64,000 nucleotides of DNA from Dactylonectria macrodidyma (taxonomy: Eukaryota > Ascomycota > Sordariomycetes > Hypocreales > Nectriaceae), in assembly GCA_020744425.1 (NCBI GenBank), contig JAGMUV010000001.1:3100001-3164000 (forward strand), in the 5' to 3' direction. Of this stretch, positions 1-11,999 are shown one piece after another. How positions within the stretch are numbered: position 1 is the stretch's first letter; every line of letters starts with the position of its first letter. Made by a program: the position numbers and the translations under genes. Under the pieces are notes generated by a model. The model was not told the DNA's origin. It searched no databases and saw nothing but the letters and a program-made list of their open reading frames with translations.

Positions 1-154
1 GGGCTTGCTGCGGCCGCGGCCGCGGCCCCGGCGTTTACGGACATGGTTACTATGAGTACGGGGAGAATCGGTACTTGGAAAATTAACTGACTGCATACGA
101 GAACTGGCGCTAACACAACGCGGCTGTGGTAATATTCCCGTGATTCATTTTCAA

Positions 155-1355
155 TTAGACCTCCTGATACGCTAAGCCGCTGCGAGTCGCCGCCCTAGGT
201 GCTAACGTTACCGACCCGAAGATAAAATCACTCGGCCACTTCAGAGCATCTTCCCACTCATCTCCGAGGACCCCCATGATATATCCCAGCAACCCGCCTG
301 GCCAGTCTCTCAGGCACCAGTGCTCCTTATAGAAGCTCATCAAGACAGTAAAGTGAGCCAGAATGACGAGCGCTACGGGATGTCGCACCGAGCAGAAGTC
401 TAGAAAGGTCTGGTATACCTCGAGTCCCCAGCCCCAAATCACCTTGCCCGGTTCGGGTTCTCCGAGGTTGTCTGAGAGTGTTGTAATGCGGCGGAACAGT
501 ACTTTGACGGCATGGAGGCAAGCTGCCTTCTGTTCCCCTGCACACTGACGCTCTATACATCTCCGAAGAGATACAAGCTGTGGATATCTTATTTCGAGAT
601 CTTGCCGAGTGTCTTGGTGATTGGCGCCGAATTTAGTCAGAAGCCACGATTCTGAGACGACTAAAGGGGGGAAGTTCTGCTGCACGAACACCAAAGTAGA
701 CCTGCTAAAGTGGAGTGCATTTAATAGCTCCTCGATAGGGTCGAACTGTGCCAGAGAGCGGACGCGAGCGGGGCGAAAGACAGGTTCCGCTACCGCATAC
801 ATTGAGGTGAAAGCAGAGAACCCCAGCAGGGCTCGATGCTGCGTCTGATCAAGGGACTCGAAATGCGGCCTGGCTCGGGTGATTGCGGCTTGCTGGTGTG
901 CAACGGCTCTAGCGTACCACTTAGACTGGGACTGATCTTCACTGTAGAGCTGGAGGGCCGTAAGGCCCAGGATGCTATTCAGCAAGTAATGGTGAGAGAA
1001 GCCCAAGCGGACAAGGTCGTATTGCAGGTGTTTCGTGGTCTCCGACATGTCGCCTGTAACGGGATACCGGTGCCAGTGCTCCAGCAGCTCGAGATCAGCT
1101 AGGCTGTCCTCGTTGAGTGGCGTCATGGTCAGGGTAGGGGACGAGAAGCTGCACGAGATGTTGGCCCGCTTGCATTGAAGGCATTGCGGATGGACCTCGT
1201 TGCACTACAGGGTTCAGCTGTGGGCTTCGCTTCGGCATGACGAGTAGCAGGGACAGCACAGGGGCTCACCGTACCTTAGCGTGCCGTTCCTTGCATTGAA
1301 CACAGCCTTCCCGAGACTTTCTGTGCACTTTACGCCTTCTGATCATATTTGTCAT
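155..1355 (-). CDS. Zn2Cys6 fungal transcription factor, UPC2-like (two exons)
   Basis: Predicted nuclear sequence-specific transcription factor of 376 aa. Exon 1 is 1355-1275 (27 codons) and exon 2 is 1204-155. They are separated by a 70-nt GT-AG intron (1274-1205, donor GTACGG, acceptor CTGTAG). Splicing exactly assembles the zinc cluster: CVQCKERHAK joins CNEVHPQC-LQ-CKRANISC, giving C-x2-C-x6-C-x6-C-x2-C-x6-C, preceded by a basic stretch (RRRKVHRKSREG). Without the intron the cluster is split, so the open frame starting at 1126 alone is not the true protein. The remaining roughly 320 residues resemble the C-terminal regulatory half of sterol uptake control protein/UPC2-type regulators (LLEHWHRYP, then helices around LLNSILGLTALQL), including a compact length. 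An in-frame ATG at 1346 is an alternative start. The targets are unknown. A MULE-like transposon begins only about 165 bp upstream of the start, so the promoter may be truncated. Confidence 0.85.
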
Positions 1356-1520
1356 GAGCAGTCGTGTCGTGTCATGGAGAGATACGTTGAGGGTCGCACG
1401 AGGTGCCGTATAGATATGGTGATGGAGTGCGGGGGCCTGGTTGATATATGATTAGTTTGAAGCTAGCGAATTAGGCGGCCAGACTTCCTTGGCTGCTTAC
1501 TAAAGCGGGGGCAAGACGAG
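1356..1520. other. Truncated upstream region of the Zn2Cys6 gene
   Basis: 165 bp of normal base composition between the start codon of the minus-strand regulator and the transposon to its right. No clear promoter element can be assigned. The 10-bp target duplication GCAAGACGAG occupies 1511-1520. Confidence 0.4.
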
Positions 1521-1565
1521 GGCGGCCAATACATGGGCACCTAGGTGCCTAAATTAGTCAGCGAT
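1521..1565 (+). repeat. Left terminal inverted repeat of MULE-like element
   Basis: Starts GGCGGCCAATACATGGGCAC. It contains a 14-bp palindrome and then TAAATTAGTCAGCGAT, which recurs inverted near the right end. Confidence 0.75.
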
Positions 1566-4362
1566 TGTCATATACTGCTTGCTAACCCACGGTCTAATGC
1601 TGCAATGTCCTCTTTTAACTACTATAAAGAATGAATTAACTACGATTTAATAACAATACAATGCTCTACTAAATTAGTAATTAAGTTTAAGGCTTCTTAC
1701 TCCCTACTATCTCGTTCTACGCTCTCCTATATGCTCTTTATGCCTTATCTCTTATTAGCTAGCGGATTATTACCTATTTCGTTAGTAACTTTGGCTTTAA
1801 TATATTTATCCTCTGACTTACTCTAATCTAAATACGCTATAATCTCTTCTTTTGTCTATTTCCTTAATCTTATTAAAGTAATATAGTACTTAGATATCTG
1901 CTTATAGTCTAAACACTACTTATAACTCTGCTTATTATACTTTAGTAATAGCCTCACTGCCTTACGATATTGCTAGTTAGTCTTAATACTACTGTTAGGT
2001 TATACTGCATACTATGCGCTTTTTATAGTAATATATCTTCTATATATAGCTTATAGTAAGTCGTACTTTAGTACTAATTGTAGAAGGGGTATATGTAAAT
2101 AAGTTAGCTTATAAACTAGAGGCGCAGTTCTAACCAGACTATCTAGAATGATAGAAGAATGAGGAGCTATAGGAGGGTCTTATATAGTAGGCGAAGGTTA
2201 TATAAATACAGTATGTATAGTAATAGGAGAGCTTCGAAGAGCTTCTATAAGGCATTTTAGTATGCCTTTAACTAATAATATCACTCTAGCTACTAAAACA
2301 CTTTTAGTAGGATTAGTTAGAACAGAAACTATGACTAGTACTGCGTCTAACTATAAGGCAGACTTTAAAGCTAGTACTGCTTATATTAGTAACTTCTAGA
2401 ACTTTAGAGAATATGCTCTTAAGGACATAATATAACTAATTATATAATATCTACTATATATACTAAGCACTTTCTTACTAGACTATACGATCTTAAATCT
2501 AGAGGGTTCTTATTTAGTGCTTATTATAAGTTGACTAATAGTTTAGATGCCTTACTTTAGGACTTAACATAGTTCTAGTATAGGCTATAGTTAACCCACA
2601 TTCCGTTTTAAGTTCTAGTAAGGATGAAAATGCTTAAATAAAAGACTTTACTTCTCTTCCTTAAGTTTCTTTAAAGTATAAGAATATAGCAATCTATATA
2701 AGGAAGTGAAAGACTGACTATAAGGAGCTTTAAGTAGTACTATAAATAACTACTATTATTCTTACACTTTATATAAGGCTTAGTGCAAAACCTAACCCTA
2801 TATAGCCTTAAATATTACTCTAGAGATATCTAGAGGTATCTGTATTTACTAAGACGCTTATATATAATTCAGCTCTTTTAGTTAGTTAGTAACTGCGTGT
2901 TATATAGCCTACTAAGAGTTAAAGAGGTTAAATATGAATATCTTAATATATGATTTAATTAATAAGTGAATTCTTTCAGCTCTAGAAGTTAAACATTAGC
3001 TTTTAATCTTAATATAGACCTTAGCTAATTACTTTAAAGTAACTATATTACTAAAATGCAGATATTTATCTACTTATACTTTAATAATTATCTCTTTATA
3101 TAGCTTAAGCTAGTATATCTTAATATACCTAACTGCTTAGGGGTATGTTTTACTGTATTTAAGCTTAAATTTAGCTAGGCACTTATTAAATATCTTTTTA
3201 GTTAGTGAATTTATAATTAAGTATTAAAATCTATAGAAATCGTCCTATGCTTTATTCTATGCTTAACTGTTTGCTTAGCTACGCTTTAGTATAAAGTCAG
3301 GTTAATAATACTATAGAACTGCCTTATTAATATACTAGAGGTATAGTAGTGCCTTAGAGGAAGGGAACCTGGTTATAGTAGTATTTATTATAATAAGACA
3401 TTAGTCTATTAAGATAATAAAGAGAAGGTCATACTAATAGAGTAACTTAAGGTATTATAATGCTTATGAATAGTCTTCTTCTAATTTACTTAATAAAAAT
3501 GCAAATATAATATAAAAAGAATGCTAATAAGAATTAACTCTAACTATATTAAAGAGGGGCATTGTATGCTTATTCGTTTTATAAGTGCAATCTAGTAATA
3601 ATACGTTTGGGTTATATTATAAATATATAATAGAGTTTGGATAAGCGAAGAAGATAGCTATTAATTAATTATCTAGATCTAATCAAACTTAATACTAGAA
3701 ACTCTCTTTATATAATTAGTTAACTAACGCTTAAATACTGCTCTATCCCTTATATAGATCTTTCCTTATTATAGTAATCTGATTATAAATATCTTATTAA
3801 GTTATAAAAGTATTTGAATTATTATAAAGGTAGGTCTTAATATCTTAAGGAGTAGTGCTAGTAGTTATTAAGCTTAAAATAATTACTATATCTCTCTTAT
3901 TAAACTAGTAATACACTAAGTATATAAACGCATCCTAGCTTAATAGATAATTATATTAAGCATACTCTTTATTCAGTCAATAGCCTAAGACCTATATATT
4001 TCTATCTAATAACTATTTAGCTAATACTAAAAACTTATAGTCAGTTCTTTAACTATAAGTATAGTATTATCATTCGATAAATATACTTAGTAGTAGTTTA
4101 TTTTGATTATAGGCGAATATAACTCTTATTTAATTACTTAATATCTTTAAGGATTTCCTAGTTATAAATACATATCCCTAAGGCTTTGCTTAAGAATTAA
4201 TAGCTACTAATAAAGATTCGCGGGATTCGTATATACCTTTAGGTAGAAGGGCATCATTAGAGAACGCAATCTGGTCTATTTTCGTTCGGTGCTGTTACTA
4301 CTATGCAGAGCGCGGGTCGCGTCGAACGCGCTGGTCTGGGCAGGCGGCTAATAGGGGCGAGG

Positions 4363-4432
4363 ATCGCTGACTAATTTGGGCACTGGGTGCGCGACTTTAT
4401 TTGGGCACCTAGGTGCCCATGTATTGGCCGCC
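4363..4432 (-). repeat. Right terminal inverted repeat of MULE-like element
   Basis: Reverse complement of the left repeat, interrupted by about 25 bp (GCACTGGGTGCGCGACTTTA region). That segment partly duplicates the palindrome arm, suggesting a local duplication in one terminus. It is less mutated than the interior and keeps the full GGGCACCTAGGTGCCC palindrome. Confidence 0.75.
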
Positions 4433-4442
4433 GCAAGACGAG

Positions 4443-5250
4443 GGCGACTGATAGGTGGGCCCTGGCCGCGCCTGGGCGCACCCACTGACTAATCACCCCA
4501 AATCGCGTCCCCTAATTGGCGTGTGAGTGGCCAGACGCGCTTTGAAAACATTTCTACTACAACTAAATGCGTAACCGGCTTCATCTTTTGCACAAACACT
4601 TATAATTGTGAGCACACACTATGCCGCAAGGGGGTACCTATGTATACATTGCATAAGCCATAACTGGCCTAAATCCTCGCTTGTTTATGTCGGAGATGCG
4701 AGCGATTCTCAGAACTGCGATCTTTCAACTTTCGATAGCGAGGAGACTCAGCATGCAACCCCAGCCCCAGACTACGCCCACGCACTTCGTGTATACTATG
4801 TTTAATCACCTCGAACGTGTTCCAGAGTGGTTAATGTATGTGATTGAACTAGAATCGCAGTCCCCGACTTGATTTGCATATGGCTTCATTCACGCGTATC
4901 ACGCGCTGCTAAAATCAGCCCGATGCCTGTAGTAGTAACAATCTGCACACGTGAAGCTAAGATATAAATAAACCTAGACCCGTTCAACCCACCTCTAACA
5001 GAGTTATTAAAACTTAGACTGTGTGTGTATAACTGCCATAGCTACCAGGTCTAAGCCTAGATAGTCTGACATAAGGTAGGGAAGGGAGTAAGCATATCCG
5101 GTTCCTCCAGGAGCTGACTACATAGGATCTCTTGCATATCCCTTTGACTGATGTAAGGCAACACTTGCGCTAGTAGCAGGGGGTCAGACCAACCAAAATA
5201 GCGCAAATGAAAGGTACATCCACCTCCACCTATTTTAGGCGGTGGTAGAT
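4443..5250. other. Low-copy sequence without a recognisable gene
   Basis: About 800 bp of moderate GC between the MULE-like element and the 180-bp repeat. Two overlapping short open frames (4608-4805 and 4681-4872) have no recognisable motif and are likely chance. No RNA gene is evident. Confidence 0.4.
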
Positions 5251-5522
5251 GTCACGATCTCTGATTGTGTGAAGCATCTGATTGGGTGTGTGTATGTTCT
5301 TGCTTTTCGTTAAGTCCCCGCTCTGAGTCCCTGTACATCCGTTATGCTACAGTAGCTAGAAGGATATTGCTATAGCAGTGACACGCCATGTACACGCCCT
5401 GCTACCCAAATACACGTCGTGACAGTATATGTGACGATCTCTGATCGTGTGAGGCATCTGATTGGGTGTGTGTATGTTCTTGCTTCCGTCAAGTCCCCGC
5501 CCCGAGTCCCTGTACATCTGTT
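5251..5522 (+). repeat. Tandem 180-bp repeat, one full and one partial unit
   Basis: The unit starting at 5251 (CACGATCTCTGATTGTGTGA...) begins again at 5431, a 180-bp period. About 92 bp of the second unit are kept, with substitutions and a 1-bp indel. A third, RIP-mutated copy lies inverted at about 44172-44354, so the family flanks the transposon nest on both sides. No coding potential is seen and the origin is unknown. Confidence 0.7.
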
Positions 5523-6627
5523 GAATTAGAGGCATGTTGGAACACCAGGGCACCAGGGAGTCACGTAAGAAGCAGGGGGTTGTCAGGACTGACTCAGAGA
5601 AGGCTCGCCAAGCCTCCAGCTAGCTAGCCTATATTAAAAAGAAAGGAAAGCTAGACCTCCCTAACCTTAAAGGATAAAGAAAATATAATAAATAAATAGA
5701 TAATATATATATAAGTTTAAGATTATTAATTAATTATATAAGCTATTTAATAATTAATAATTAAATATATATTATATATTATTATTATTTATATACTTTT
5801 TTTATTTAAATTATTAATTAATTACTAACTATTTAATAATAATAATTTTAATTACTTTTATTAAATTAATTATTAATAATAATTAAATCTTTTAATATTT
5901 AAATTTAAAAATAAAAGGAATTATTTAAAACTTTTAATTTTATATTAACTTTAAAATAGTTAAAAAGCCTATTTTTATTATTAAAAAGTTAATTCTTTTA
6001 AACTTTAAGTCTTTTAATTAAAAAAAAAGTATATTTTTATTTATAAGTATTTTATATTAATTATGATATTAAGTATTCTTATAATTAAATATAAATTAAA
6101 GATCTTTTATTTAATAAATAATAAAGACTTAGTAATTAGATTAATTAAAGTTATTAATTTATAAATATAAGTTTTATAATATTTAATATATTATAAATTA
6201 ATTATAAATATTAATTAAAAAGATGTATAGTTTTTAAAAAAAATAATAGTAATTATTTAAAATTAGATATTATAAAATATTTTAATTTTTTTATATTATT
6301 ATTATTATTTAATTAAAAAGCTATTAATTAAATAAGTAAAAGCCTTTTATAATTTTTTTATTTAAATAATAAATAAATATATATATAAAGCTTATTAAAC
6401 TTTTTATAAGGTATTAATAAAACTTTATTAATCTTAAGTTATAATTTATAAAAGTATAAATAAATAGCTTATTCTTTAAAAAAATATAATTTAAAAAGCT
6501 TAAATAATAAAGCTTTAAAAAGTTATAAAAGTAAGTTAATAATTTAAAGATTTAATTATAATATTAAAAAATATACTTTTTAAGTCTTAAAGTAATATAT
6601 ATAATATTATAATATTAGATAAAGTTA
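5523..6627. other. AT-rich degraded repeat sequence
   Basis: From about 5640 the sequence becomes nearly pure A/T with TA-rich runs and stops in all frames, as expected for heavily RIP-mutated repeats. No family could be read through the mutations. The first 110 bp are still of normal composition. Confidence 0.5.
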
Positions 6628-7497
6628 ATATACTTAATAAGTAAGTGAGCTAAACAAGTGAGTAAGCTATAAATATTATATACTAAAAGAGCTAAACTTT
6701 AAAATTTTAAAACTAGCTCTTTAATTATTAAAAATAAAATAAAAATAATTTTATTTATTTAATTAAAAAGAAAACTAACGTATATAATAAGCATACCAGT
6801 CAAATAAGTATACTAGTTACTTATATTTTATACCTTAAATTGCAATTTTTAAAAAGTTCTTAAAAATCTGAACTATACTTAAAATATATAAAACTTAATA
6901 TATAAGCTAATTATATAATAACTTATATAAAAACTTTTTATAAAATTTTACTTATTTCGTTTTTTTAAAGTTATTAAGAAAAAACCTATTCGTACTATAT
7001 ACCTTCTTAATTTTATATATAATAAGCTAATTAAAAATCTAAGAAAAATACTATACTATTTTCTTTTTCTTTATATATTTAAAACTGATTTTTTTATATT
7101 TTTAAAAATTATATAGCCTGTTTTAAAAATCTAATATTATTGCTTTTAGCTATATAGTATGAGTGTCTGGCAAGCTTGTTTGACTGGCATGCTTATTATA
7201 TACGTTATATAATAACTTTTTTAAAATTTTTAAAAAATTCCTTTATATAAAAATAGCTAAGTATATAGTATGAATAAGCAATTTTAATATAGCTTGTTAA
7301 GTAATTTTTTAAAAAATCTAAGAAAGGTTATATTTATCTTTTAATATATAATAAAGCTATTTCTATAGTATTGGCTATTTTACTCTTAGTTTTAATTTTA
7401 GAGAATATTTTAAAGATATTTTTATTTAAGGTATAAATGCTAGAAAATTTCAAAGTGGCTTACTCGCTTATTTAGCTTACTTACTTATTAAGTACGT
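6628..7497. mobile_element. Pogo-type MITE (GCTA family), interrupted by a second MITE
   Basis: The termini are TA-flanked inverted repeats: left ATATACTTAATAAGTAAG, right reading inward ACGTACTTAATAAGTAAG. Each is followed by a second module 17 bp further in. Removing the nested element (6778-7205) leaves about 440 bp that aligns end to end with the uninterrupted copy at 34879-35322. The two copies share the same junction context (AAAAAGAAAAC then TATAATA). Non-coding; presumably mobilised by a Fot1/pogo transposase. Confidence 0.75.
6778..7205. mobile_element. Pogo-type MITE (CAGTC family), nested in another MITE
   Basis: 428 bp with TA target duplication (6776-6777, 7206-7207). The left end is ACGTATATAATAAGCATACC; the right end reads inward ACGTATATAATAAGCATGCC. 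Modules AAGCATACCAGTCAAAT and AAGTATACTAGTTACTT are spaced 17 bp. It sits inside the MITE spanning 6628-7497, so it is younger than its host element. Confidence 0.8.
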
Positions 7498-8155
7498 TAT
7501 TATAAATATTCTATTAATTATAAAAGTCTTAAAAGCTATTTAATAAGTAATTATAAATAGTTTAAAAATTCTAACTTAAGAAAAAATAATATTAAGAGTA
7601 TTTTATTATTATTATAAAAAAAATAGAAAAGTTAGTAAGCTTTTAATAAAGGCTTAAGAAAAAAGGTTATAATTATTAAGTATTACTAATACTATAAATA
7701 TAAAGTACTTTACTTATTTTAATAATTATTACTCTTTTATTAAATATTATTATATATTTTTAAACTATAACTTTAAGAATAATAGCTTAATATAATAATT
7801 AAAATCTGAATTAAAGGATATATTAAAAAGAATATTAATAAAGTTATAAATTAAAAAAAAAGTTTACTTTAAATAACTTAAAATAATATTAAATAAGAAA
7901 AGTATTAGTAAATACTTATTTAATAATTACTAAATCTTACTTATTATAACAAAGCTATTTTTATAATTTTAAAATATTAATATATATTTTTAAAATACTA
8001 TATAAATATATAATTTATAAGTAGTTTTAATAAGAAACTTTTTATAATTAGAAATAAAGCTAGTCTTAATTAATAATTATAAAGATATTATAATAACCTT
8101 ATAGTTTACTAATAGCTTATTAATAACCTTTTAACTATTTAATATTACTTTTTAT
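7498..8155. other. Unclassified RIP-degraded repeat
   Basis: AT-rich sequence with stops throughout. It probably belongs to the same old repeat that continues after the SINE-like insertion at 9253. 8141-8155 (AATATTACTTTTTAT) is the target duplication of that insertion. Confidence 0.4.
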
Positions 8156-9252
8156 TAAGGTTATAGTCCTTAGTAGTATACACTTAAAAAGAGGCCAGAG
8201 ATTAAATAGTTAAAAAAAAAAATAACTAATAGTAAATAATAGTATAAACGCTTAAAACCTAAGCTTAAAGTAATAATAACTCAGAATGACTAGAGTTTTT
8301 ACTATATTGGAGTGCAAGCCTTACTATCCTATTTAACCCTTTAGGATGCATTAAGCAGCTAGAAAAGCTAGATTAAAAAGCTAAATAGAAAAGCTAGATA
8401 TCAGAAGGCAAAATCATTATATAATAAAAGCCCCATAAGGGTTCATCGCATTCTAAGTTACCTTATCGCAGTTCTAACTCATACTTACGTTATAATTTAA
8501 CTCTTTATAATTCTAGATCGTAATTTAACTCATCAAAGACCAACTTATTAAAGATTAGTATTATTTTTAAGTCATCTCTTTATAATCTAACTAACCTATA
8601 ATAAATACTATATTAAATATCTAATATAATACACTCTATACTCTTAATAACTTAGGTTTTAATAATTACTATACTCTCTTTATATATAATTTAAATACTA
8701 AGCTTAATAAAGATATAAAAACTCTTAATAAGCTAAAAACTATAATAATAAGATATAGTTTTAAAGAAACTAAAACTATTAAAACTTAATAACTTTCTAA
8801 TAGTAAGTAAGTCACTTTAGCGATCTTTAAAACTAAGGTGTTTTTAAGACTGTGCTTCTTTAGAAGTAACTAATGATTTAAGAACTGGATTAAAAATGAA
8901 TAATACTTCTTAAAGCGACTAATAATAAAGCTAGTATTTAAAATATTTCTAAAAGAAATAGTATTCTTTAAGTTATTAGTTAATATTAATATAGAGTGAA
9001 TAATATAAGTTATAAGTAATATAGCTATTATTAATGCATAAAATGACTAATATATTAAAAACTAAGAATTTTACTAAGTTAAAGGATTTAGTAAAGGAAA
9101 GTTCTATAAGAAAAGAGGGATAAGAGTCTATTTATAACTAAGTTAACTAATTAATTAAGTCCTTTATCTTAAGATAACTTAAGTAATATAAATATATAAT
9201 ATAAAAACGCAGTAGTGTAAAAACAAAAGTCTGAATAGCGGTTTTAATAATA
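8156..9252 (-). mobile_element. SINE-like non-LTR retroposon, full-length copy 1 (RIP-mutated)
   Basis: 1097 bp flanked by perfect 15-bp direct repeats AATATTACTTTTTAT (8141-8155, 9253-9267), a target-primed retroposition signature. It shares the whole length with 32487-33574 and 36875-37927. The presumed 5' end (read on the minus strand) is CCGCTATTCAGACTTTTRTTT. The presumed 3' part contains the minisatellite of GAAAAGCTAGATA-like 13-bp units (three here, degenerate) and ends at TATAGTCCTTAGTAG read on the plus strand. No reverse transcriptase is recognisable, so it was probably moved in trans. Confidence 0.75.
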
Positions 9253-10012
9253 AATATTACTTTTTATAAAGCTTTAATATTAAACTTAGTATTCTTTTTA
9301 TAATTAAAAAAATAGGAGTTTTAATAAAATATAAGACTTAATAATAATTACTTATATAAAGCTAATAGTAATTACTTTAAAGAGATTAAAGAGATTTATA
9401 AATAATAGGTTTTAGAATATATATATTTAAATAAAGAAGAATTACTAGCCCTTTAAGTACTACTTACTAATTACTTACTAGCTTAATACTATACTTAGAA
9501 ATATATATTATAAATTTAATAAAAGCCTCTTAAAGAGGATTTATATATATAGTACTAATAATTTAATTACTTAAGCCTTAATATTTTTAAGTACTTTATA
9601 AATACTGCTTAAAGCATTAGATTAAAGCTAGATAAACCCTAAGGCCTTTAAAAGATTATAATAATTCATTATAATACTTATAGAATAATAAAGGCTTATT
9701 AAGTAGTTTATTAAACTCTTTAAAAAGCTATTATAAGAGTAAAGTTAGAAGAGTGAATTACGTTTAATTTTTACGTTATAGAGCTTAGTTATAAAAGCTA
9801 TACTTTAGTATAGATTATAATAAACTAGGCTTTTAAGTATATATAGAATTATTATATTATAAATTAGTTAATATTTATAATATATATTACTTTTATAAGC
9901 TTTTTTAAAATAATAAAAGTATAATATAAAGCTATAGTAAAGGCTTTTAAGTATATTAATAAGCTTTTAATAATTTATTATTAAGTAATTACTAAAATAA
10001 AAGTAATAAAAA
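9253..10012. other. Unclassified RIP-degraded repeat
   Basis: AT-rich, stop-filled continuation of the repeat left of the SINE-like insertion. No domain could be read. Confidence 0.4.
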
Positions 10013-10200
10013 TATAACAGGTAATTTGCTAAGGGCTTGTAGAGCCCTCGCTAGCGGTTCGCCAGCTGTTATATAACGAATGTATACGCACAGCCAATCG
10101 CAGGCACTGCGATTATTGCTTGATCTTTTGCCTCAGTGGTTTATTGGCTGTTACAGGCACTAGATTATTACAACAGAGCTCTAGTAGCACGATCCTTATT
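10013..10200. other. GC-normal island with several hairpins
   Basis: About 190 bp of unmutated sequence inside the AT-rich block. Inverted repeats are visible: AGGGCT/AGCCCT near 10033-10049, AATCGCA/TGCGATT near 10092-10110, ACAGCCAAT (about 10088) with ATTGGCTGT (about 10143), and an outer ATAACAG/CTGTTAT pair. It could be a small recent insertion, but I found no definite target duplication. Confidence 0.45.
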
Positions 10201-11006
10201 ATAAAAGATTTAATATAAGCTCTTTATATTAAATACTTAAGCTTAAAATAGGAGTATAGCATGTATTTTAATAATTATTATTAAGAAAAGCTATATAATA
10301 TAAGTAATAACTAAGCTTTTAATATACTTTTAGCTAAAGACTATTAAAGTAATTACTTACTTTAATAACTACTTACTAAGTGCTTACTAAAGTTAAAAGT
10401 CTTTTTATAAAGTATTTTACTTATAATACTATATTAATAATATAATAAAACCTAATTTATCTTACTTATAATTATATAATTATAAAGCCTTTATACTAAT
10501 AGTAAATATATAGCTCTATTATAACTATCTTTAAAAGCAGGCTTTATAAGCCTAAATTGGATTCTTTATAAAGTATATATTAAGTAATTCCTTTTAAATT
10601 TAGAACTTACTATTAAAAAAAGTAATAACTTTAAAAGACATAACCTTTAATAAATACTAGTTATTTAATAAGCATTTAAAAAGGCTTTAAGATAATTTAT
10701 TAAAAGAAGACTTAAAAGTAATATAGAAATGCATTTAAAAGCTATTTATAATAATAAAAGAACCTTTACTATAATTATTATAGCTTTTAAATAAAGAAGT
10801 AAATAAAATCTTACTTAATCTTAATAGTCTAAAGTATATAAAAGTTAATAAAGAGTAAGTAAGTACTTACTAAGCCCTTATTAAATAACCTACTTATATT
10901 ACTTCTAAATTTAAGGTTTTTTTATACTTTTATAATTACTTTTATAAGCCTTTTTCTATACTTTAGCCACTTACTTAAATATAAAGAAGTAAGAGTAATA
11001 AGATAG
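10201..11006. other. RIP-degraded repeat, possibly upstream part of the copia relic
   Basis: AT-rich with stops. It is contiguous with the copia-type relic at 24980 once the gypsy element is removed (the target duplication ATAG joins them), so it may be its integrase or linker region. No domain could be read. Confidence 0.35.
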
Positions 11007-11582
11007 TGATGCGATTGTGGCAGGACGGGGGTTAGATAGGGCTGTGGGGACTAGAGATTCAACTCTCTAGGTCTTAGGATTTTTCTAAGGATTTTTCAAG
11101 AATAAGGACATCATTAGGAACGTCAGCTTTAACAGCTAGGAAGGCAGAGAAGCCTCTCAGCTGCGGGACTAGACGGCACTGTTATTTTCTAGACTGTATG
11201 ACTATTAATTTCATTGCGGATTTCCTGCTTTTCTATCAAGCCTCTTTAAATCCGACCAAATACGCCCTTTTCTAGCGAGCCGACCGACCGCGTCCGCGGT
11301 CTTCCACCCAAGCCCAGATCTGCCGCTATAACCTTCATCTTTTCGAGCCTTGCTACAATCCGCAGCGGCGATCCAACCCGATAAAGCGTCTAATTAGACA
11401 CTTTCCTAGCTATCTTAAAGAGACCGGCCCGTTATCTTCACCTGCGGTAATACTAGAAGCAGCTGCTGCTGACCTCTGCTAGAAGCAGCGAGATAGCGTT
11501 AGTTATGATTGGCCTTAGTAGCCTTAGAAAGATAACTAGCTATTTAAGTATAGTTTCTTCCTTATTTACTAACGTCGTTTTA
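11007..11582 (+). repeat. 5' LTR of gypsy element
   Basis: 576 bp beginning TGATGCGATTG and ending GTCGTTTTA, probably from an original TG...CA boundary. The first 80 bp are less mutated here than in LTR2, while a central block around CCGCAGCGGCGATCCAACC is nearly untouched in both copies. Confidence 0.85.
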
Positions 11583-11999
11583 TTAGAGGTTATAGTAAGG
11601 CAGTAAGTCTGTTATTAACTAAGTATAAAACTTAGTATTAATAGATATACTTTTTAGCTATAGCTACTAAATAACTTAATAATTATAGAATGAGTAAGAA
11701 TAAAAGACTTAAAGAACCTTATTAACTTTGAAAAATATAGTATTATTTATTAAGAAAAAGGAGGTCAGGTCTTAGGAAAAGTAGAAATAAAAGTAAATAT
11801 TAAACCTTTACTAAAGTCAGGACTGGCCTTAGTTAATTTATTTATAAGAAGGGCTTTAAAGCTTAAGAGTATTAGAATAGCTAAGAAAGCATTTAATAAG
11901 ATAGTCTATTATAAGAAAAGTTAATTAAAAGAAAGGAAACCTAATTAGGATTATATTCTAAACTAATAGATACTTAAGTAATAAAGTATTAATAGGGCT

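Larger units (their letters stand above)
1521..4432. mobile_element. Degraded MULE-like DNA transposon (about 2.9 kb)
   Basis: The ends are inverted repeats: 1521-1549 is matched by the reverse complement of 4404-4432 over 29 bp, apart from RIP-type changes. Each end includes the palindrome GGCACCTAGGTGCC. A second inverted block (left about 1549-1565, right about 4363-4378) extends the terminal repeat; the right arm carries about 25 bp extra. The direct repeat GCAAGACGAG flanks both sides (1511-1520 and 4433-4442). Identity runs to 14 bp because the element start GGCG happens to match the target. A 9-11 bp target duplication with moderately long terminal repeats is typical of Mutator-like elements. 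The interior is AT-rich with stops in every frame, and I could not recognise a transposase. Superfamily assignment rests on the duplication length only. Confidence 0.7.

Noticed and set aside
1..154. Possible exon at the left edge with GCGGCC repeats
   Set aside because: Too short and no reading-frame evidence; the GCGGCC run is simple sequence.
4608..4872. Two overlapping short plus-strand frames
   Set aside because: No recognisable motif, no intron evidence, overlapping in two frames in low-copy sequence; probably chance.
5251..5522. LTR pair of a small retrotransposon
   Set aside because: The two copies are 180 bp apart with no interior, no TG/CA ends and no primer sites; a tandem duplication fits better.
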